NCBI RefSeq assembly: GCF_000801105.2
Contig: NC_079515.1
Coordinates: forward strand, 7,750,001-7,814,000
Length of the DNA stretch: 64,000 nt
Origin: Raphanus sativus
Lineage: Eukaryota > Streptophyta > Magnoliopsida > Brassicales > Brassicaceae
Direction of reading: 5' to 3'
Part shown: piece by piece, positions 58,977 through 64,000 of the stretch
How the letters are laid out: every line of letters starts with the position of its first letter
Position numbering within the stretch: position 1 is the first letter of the stretch
Program-made: the position numbers and the translations under genes
The notes under the pieces: generated by a model
What the model was told of the DNA's origin: nothing
What the model saw: the letters and a program-made list of their open reading frames with translations, nothing else
The model's database searches: none

Positions 58977-59616
58977 CTTTTGAGAAACTAACACTGTTCC
59001 TGGGCGGGGGAATCAAAGTTTAACTAATCACTCACTATCAAACAAACAGAACAAAATCTACAGTAAAAATCATCTATGATCAAATCAGACTCAGAACAGA
59101 GTATGCAAAATTCACAATACCCAGTAAGCATCATTACCTTATCGAGCAGAACAGAGGGAACCCTAACGAGGAAAAGAAAAAAAAGGGTAAAGCTTTCGGA
59201 TTACAGAAACAGAGAACTTGTTCGTCTTCGGACACGGAAACTGAAACTGAATCGAACCATCGGAATTTTCTTTGGAATCGAGGGAGGTTTTTTTACTCAC
59301 TGGAAGTTCAAATAGTTTTTACTCAATTCTGTTTCTTACTTTGTTTAATTCAGAGACGACGACGACGATATTTTCTTCCGATTTTTATTATATATATACT
59401 TAGTGGATAAGTTTTTCATAGGTAAGTAAGGGAAGTTTAGTAATAATATACGAATGTGAGAATTTATATATTTATCTTTGAAAGGAAAATTTGTAGAAAC
59501 TTACAACAAGAAATTGATGCAACTTATTTATTTTGTCACTAGTGGTATGGAAAATATTAATAGTTTTAAAGATACTACTCTTTTCATAAACATTTGCTAG
59601 ATGTTAACATGCACGG
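58977..59616. promoter_or_regulatory. ATG13 5' leader and promoter region
   Basis: Purine-rich sequence near 59140-59290 and a TATATATA stretch at about 59389-59397 (minus-strand TATA-like box). A leader intron is possible (CATTACCTTATCG near 59130 looks like a minus-strand GT donor). Nothing else is seen. Confidence 0.4.
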
Positions 59617-59918
59617 CATATTTTTTATTTTATAAATATATAGTTTTAATATTATTACAAATTTTTAAAATAGATATTTCCATTTTAATATTATATATTG
59701 TGTAACTTTATAATACTATTATTGAGTCTAGACAAATACATGAATTTAAATTTGGTTTTTGTTAATATTATTTTTCATTTTATAAATGTATAGTTTTGAT
59801 ATTATTACAATTTTTAAATATATATTTTCTATTTTAATGTTATATATTGTGTAACTCTATAATGTTATTGTTTGAGTCTAGAAGAATATATGAATTTTGA
59901 ACTTGTATTTGTTATTAC
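59617..59918 (+). repeat. AT-rich tandem duplication, 150-bp period
   Basis: Two adjacent units share ATTTTATAAAT(A/G)TATAGTTTT, ATATTATTACAA, TTATATATTGTGTAACT and GAGTCTAGA in order, with about 10-15 percent differences by eye. Non-coding. It may be internal to an AT-rich transposon. Confidence 0.85.
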
Positions 59919-61030
59919 ATTAATACATTATTTTTATAAAAAATATTGGAACTTCTCGTAAGATTTTTTATATCTTTTCAACGTACTTTGTTATTATTAA
60001 ATAAAAAATAAATTTATAATTAAAATTTGGTCTGTCATTAATATTTTAAATGAATTATTAAAACTCCATTTTTCTATCAATATTTTTTAAATAGTTATAT
60101 ACTGTGATATTTATTATATAAACATTTTTTAAACACTACATTGTTGAGAGTTAAAAAAGGATAATATAGTTGTAATATAAAAGTTTAACCTATGTTAGTG
60201 AATTTATTTTTGTATAATAATATTATACATTTTACAAATTTTAACCTATTTTAATGGTGAGTGATATTTTTTTGAATGAAACTATTTAAAAATAAAATAT
60301 GTTAATTTACCTATTTAATATATTTTCATATTTAATGCATATAGCACTTTTATTTTAATATAATACAGAATATAATTATTGATTTAGAAAAATAGTATTT
60401 ATTTTTATTTTATTATTTTATAATAAAAAGTTAGTTAACATTGATCTATAATAATAATATATTACTAATTATGAAATTAATTAATGTGTTATTTTATAAA
60501 AATATTTAAAAGATTAGTAGGATTTTGGTAGATTCTTTTTCAACAGATTTTGTTAACATTTAAAAATAAAATTAAAAATTATTATTGGTTTATTATTTAT
60601 ATAAATAATTAAATATGTCATATTAACTAATCTTTTAAGTGGTTCTACTATAATTTGTTAATAGTAGGTACAATATAGGACTATAAATTAATAGACTAGA
60701 CTATTTTGAAATAAAATGACTGAATATAAAACTAATTTTCTTTATTAAAACTAACTAGTATTATCTCTTCGTGCTGCACCGATAAATTTATGTTTGCATC
60801 TAAATTCTTAAGAAAAGATTATAGTGTTCTTAATTTAACTTTTTTATCAAAATTGAATCTATAATAGTGTACAAAAAATATAAATCTTTTACTCGTATAG
60901 TAGCATCGTATTGTTTTTGTTGACCATGATATATGATTTCTTTAAAGCTACAAAAACAAAATAAAAATATTTTAATAATAACAGAAGAGAAAAACTAAAC
61001 ATATCACTTGTTTTCAGGTTATAGACGTTT
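59919..61030. other. AT-rich intergenic, possible old Helitron end
   Basis: Extremely AT-rich with no gene. ACTAGTATTATCTCTTCGTG at about 60754, followed by GCTGCACC, could be a worn minus-strand Helitron 3' end, but the hairpin is weak. Confidence 0.3.
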
Positions 61031-61033
61031 TAC

Positions 61034-61330
61034 CTTTGTTCTAAATTTGACACAGTGAATATGGTCGAAGAGATCTGCCACCAAAGAGACAAAATACTTG
61101 TTTAGTGCATGATAGCCTGAAGCTGAAAGAACTTCTCGCTTCACATCCTCAACCGCAGCAGGAAGAGCCATATGAGAGCAAAAACCGTTAGTGACCCAAG
61201 CAGAGGTATGTACATACAGTAAAACTAGCCAGTCAAGATATTAGTAAAACAGAGAAAGGCCAACACACTAACATCCAAGACCCTTTGTAACAAAGAATCA
61301 ATGAAGTTTACACACTTCCCCACTGCCTGC
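61034..61330 (-). pseudogene. Unrecognised two-exon gene relic
   Basis: The minus strand reads FAYWQAVGKCVNFIDSLLQR then VLDVSVL (about 61250-61330), a gap, then AWVTNGFCSHMALPAAVEDV, KREVLSASGYHALNKYFVSL and VADLFDHIHCVKFRTK (61034 to about 61208), followed by a GT donor. This is clean, protein-like helical text, unlike the AT-rich surroundings. It has no start or stop of its own and no matching neighbour in the Arabidopsis order, so I take it as a captured or leftover piece of a larger gene. Family unknown to me. Confidence 0.5.
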
Positions 61331-64000
61331 CAGTAGGCAAAATGGACTTCTCATATTTAGAGTTCTTTCTGTTGTTAATGTTGCATAGTAATTGGAAATT
61401 ATGTGATTTTTCCAAACAAGTCAGCTTTAGAACACACTTCTTTTAATTGGGCTACTACAAGCCCATATGCAATTTGACTTTGAGCCTCAATTGATACATG
61501 GAGACCTTAAGAAAAAAATATAAATTAGTTTATTTTTGTAGAAGAACATTCTTTTTAACATAATACTATACTGTTATTAAACTTTTTTTGTGCCAAACTA
61601 TGCTTATTTGGATAGTAATCATTAAAAATGAGTTGGAACCTAAAATGAAATATAAGAATCATGAACCATTTTATTCATTGTAGACTAGGCTTAGATTTTT
61701 CAAAAAGACTTTTTTTTTATATTCGAAATTTGCCTACCTTCAAAAGAATATTTCTACTTACTGTAAAACGCAAATCAGACTATAAAACTCTCAAAACAGT
61801 GTTGCCCTAGCTTCACTCAAACATCTGACACTACGTAAACGTTAAAACTAACTGAAACAAGCACTACATACTGAATTTTTTCTGGTTAGTATCCTAGTAT
61901 AAGTGTTGTTTTTTTTTTCTTAACTATACAAGAAGGATAATAACATCATTTTCGACAGAGAGAATCCTTTTCTTTTTAATCATCTCGGTTGTTCTTCGTG
62001 TGTGGATTGCGGTCTCATCACTCAGAATGCGGAGCTCCTCCGGGCATAGTTTTCCTGCTCTTCAATTCACCCTTCCATGCTTCGTTTTGGGCAGCAAAAT
62101 CAACAAGGTAAAGCGAATGGAATGCTCTTTGCTCTTTACCAACCAACAATGATAAAGTCTGATATGAAACTATTACCCGACTGTTTTTTGTGTCGTCTTA
62201 CGGATTTTAGTTTGCTAGATTATACGGTTTTACCGATCTTATTAAAATTTCTTTGTTCTAGTTTTGCAGCTTATCCCATAATTGAGTTTATGGAATAGAG
62301 CTTTAATTTAAAATTAGAAAAAGAAGGATATTATTAGTTTTATTAAGTAACACAAATATTTGCAAACGTATTTCATGCTGCCTGTTTGTTTAACTGCGTC
62401 TATGATAATATCTATGTGGAAATCAATATTCATCTTAAGATCTCTTTTAACGCACTACACATTATTCTTTTTAGTTATGGGATTACTACTAAGATTATTT
62501 TCAAATTCTATAACTTATCAGTAGGCTACGTGAGATGCAAAATATTTCTCATTAGCACCAACTGCTAGATCTATATCTCATAAACTTTCTCATCAACAGC
62601 TCATTAAATTAATCAAAGAGGCAAATAAAAAATTGAGAAAAAGGTAGGGTTGAAAAGTAAATGATCCCACTTGTATATGAATTCTTTTTCATTTGGGTGC
62701 TCTAATCCATGTCCACAACCACAAATTTCATTTGTATCTATCTCCAAGTCTGTCTAAATTGAATACTCAACATACCATATAGGATTTATACAGACTAAAG
62801 CCCCTTTTTAGTTAGAAAAATATGAATGTTCACTAAAAGCTTACGATGTTGATTAAGGGCAATATCTACTGGTATATGCTTCAGTCAACTTGATGAAGCT
62901 TCCAAACTTCTTATTACCGTAAACGAATATATCGTACCGAATATCGACTTCCGTAGATTTAGAAAATTAGAACCATACTATCTTTCGGAGGGTTGGAGAA
63001 TTATGTTTGAGTTTATATAACAACATTAAAACAACATTCAATAAAGTTTAGAAGCAGGTTATACATGGCACCAAATAATAAGGTTAGGGAAGATAATAAC
63101 GACGCAAAAGACAAAACCAAAATCCAGACGATAACGTTTGTGGAGTAGAACCGAAAAGGGGCAATAGAGCAGATTACATCTGTTTCGTTTCCTCCTCTTT
63201 TCTTTGGCTTTTTGCGGAAAGAATAAACGAATAATTATTAATATAATTCAATAATTCAGAAAAAGGTTCACATATATTGATAAAAAGAAATATGCAGACA
63301 AGTATATTATTTAGATCTTGGAAAATCATTACAAAAACCGATTTTGCATATATTACCTGTAAAGAATAAAAATATATGAAATGAAAAGGACAATTGTCTA
63401 AACAAAAAGTATATAGATCTACCTTTCTATCGTCCACTATAAGCAATAGCGTAATTCTATTTGTACACATAGTAATTTCACTGGCTTTAGTTGCAATCAT
63501 CTCCAATATTAGGAAATTTACTCAGGTTAACTTTCTTTTATTAGAAAGTTATTTTGACATATTTAAACGCGGAGAGAATTATGAAGCGACATACCTCATG
63601 TAAATAAAAGCACACAATAATACAGAGAATTATAAAAGCAACAAACAAACAACACTCCTTTACAACTCTCCATACATGATAATAGAGATGCAACAACTCA
63701 ACAAGGTCCCTCCCTTCCTCTTTGATTAAAATAAGAATCATAGATATCAAGACTATTGTATGTTGTATTTTTTATATTATTAAAAAGATATATAAATTAT
63801 TTCATAGACTAAATGATTGTCCCTACAGAAGCATTTTGTATTTGGAAAAGATATGGACACAGGCACAATCTTATACACACAAGGACTGGTGGAATTGGAT
63901 AAGCTTTAAAAATAAATTGCATTTCTAAAAATATATAATTCTTATAGTCCCCACTAGCTTAAAGTATCATCAAACCTATATATAAACACCATTTTCAACT
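61331..64000. other. Intergenic to window end, no confirmed gene
   Basis: AT-rich. A possible short exon begins at about 62026 (MRSSSGHSFPALQFTLPCFV, then LGSKINK before a GTAAAG donor), which could be a plastid-type leader, but no following exon is found. Actin 2 and RING genes that follow ATG13 in Arabidopsis are not seen before 64000. Confidence 0.35.

Noticed and set aside
57169..58983. Plus-strand frames over ATG13
   Set aside because: Antisense of the HORMA-like and Ser/Pro-rich coding exon.

Overview
This is a plant nuclear segment, almost certainly from a Brassicaceae species close to Brassica or Raphanus. The genes have spliceosomal introns and plant-specific families, and their order matches Arabidopsis thaliana chromosome 3 from about At3g18610 to At3g18770 (ancestral crucifer block F). 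Gene identities come from recognising protein sequence and this conserved order. No search was run.

Layout. 0-2.9 kb: F-box-associated pseudogene fragment and a Helitron. 2.9-12.6 kb: nucleolin-like gene (-), DHHC S-acyltransferase PAT11 (+), uracil-DNA glycosylase UNG (-), type I MADS-box AGL103-like (-). 13.3-15.8 kb: decayed GUX1 remnant and a 5'-truncated LINE. 16.4-23.0 kb: ankyrin/PGG membrane protein (-), plastid UMP kinase (+), VQ protein MKS1 (-). 23-39.8 kb: gene-poor and transposon-rich, with PUB29 (-), a decayed second PUB29 tail, Helitrons, a retroposon, a hAT-type MITE and a long inverted repeat. 40 kb: peptide gene IDL4. 41-49.7 kb: MITE, TONSOKU (-) and ribosomal protein eL30 (+), the last two sharing a short divergent promoter. 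50.3-54.8 kb: an intact Ty1/copia retrotransposon with identical LTRs inside a WNK6 relic. 55.1-59 kb: bacterial-type bS6-like gene (-) with a retroposon in its upstream region, then ATG13 (-). 59-64 kb: AT-rich and without a convincing gene, apart from a two-exon relic near 61.2 kb.

The genes form no operon-like system. Shared logic is local: ribosome and cell-cycle genes (nucleolin, eL30, TONSOKU, S6) carry telobox, site II or E2F-like motifs upstream. The main story is genome dynamics. Single-copy neighbours known from Arabidopsis (GUX1, WNK6) are in decay, as expected for a copy of a polyploid genome losing redundant genes, while several mobile-element types have inserted, some datable from target-site duplications (TSDs) and LTR identity. 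I found no clearly new biochemical system. The most unusual items are the intact short-LTR copia element, the shortened nucleolin, the retroposon in the S6 promoter, and the 32 kb inverted repeat.
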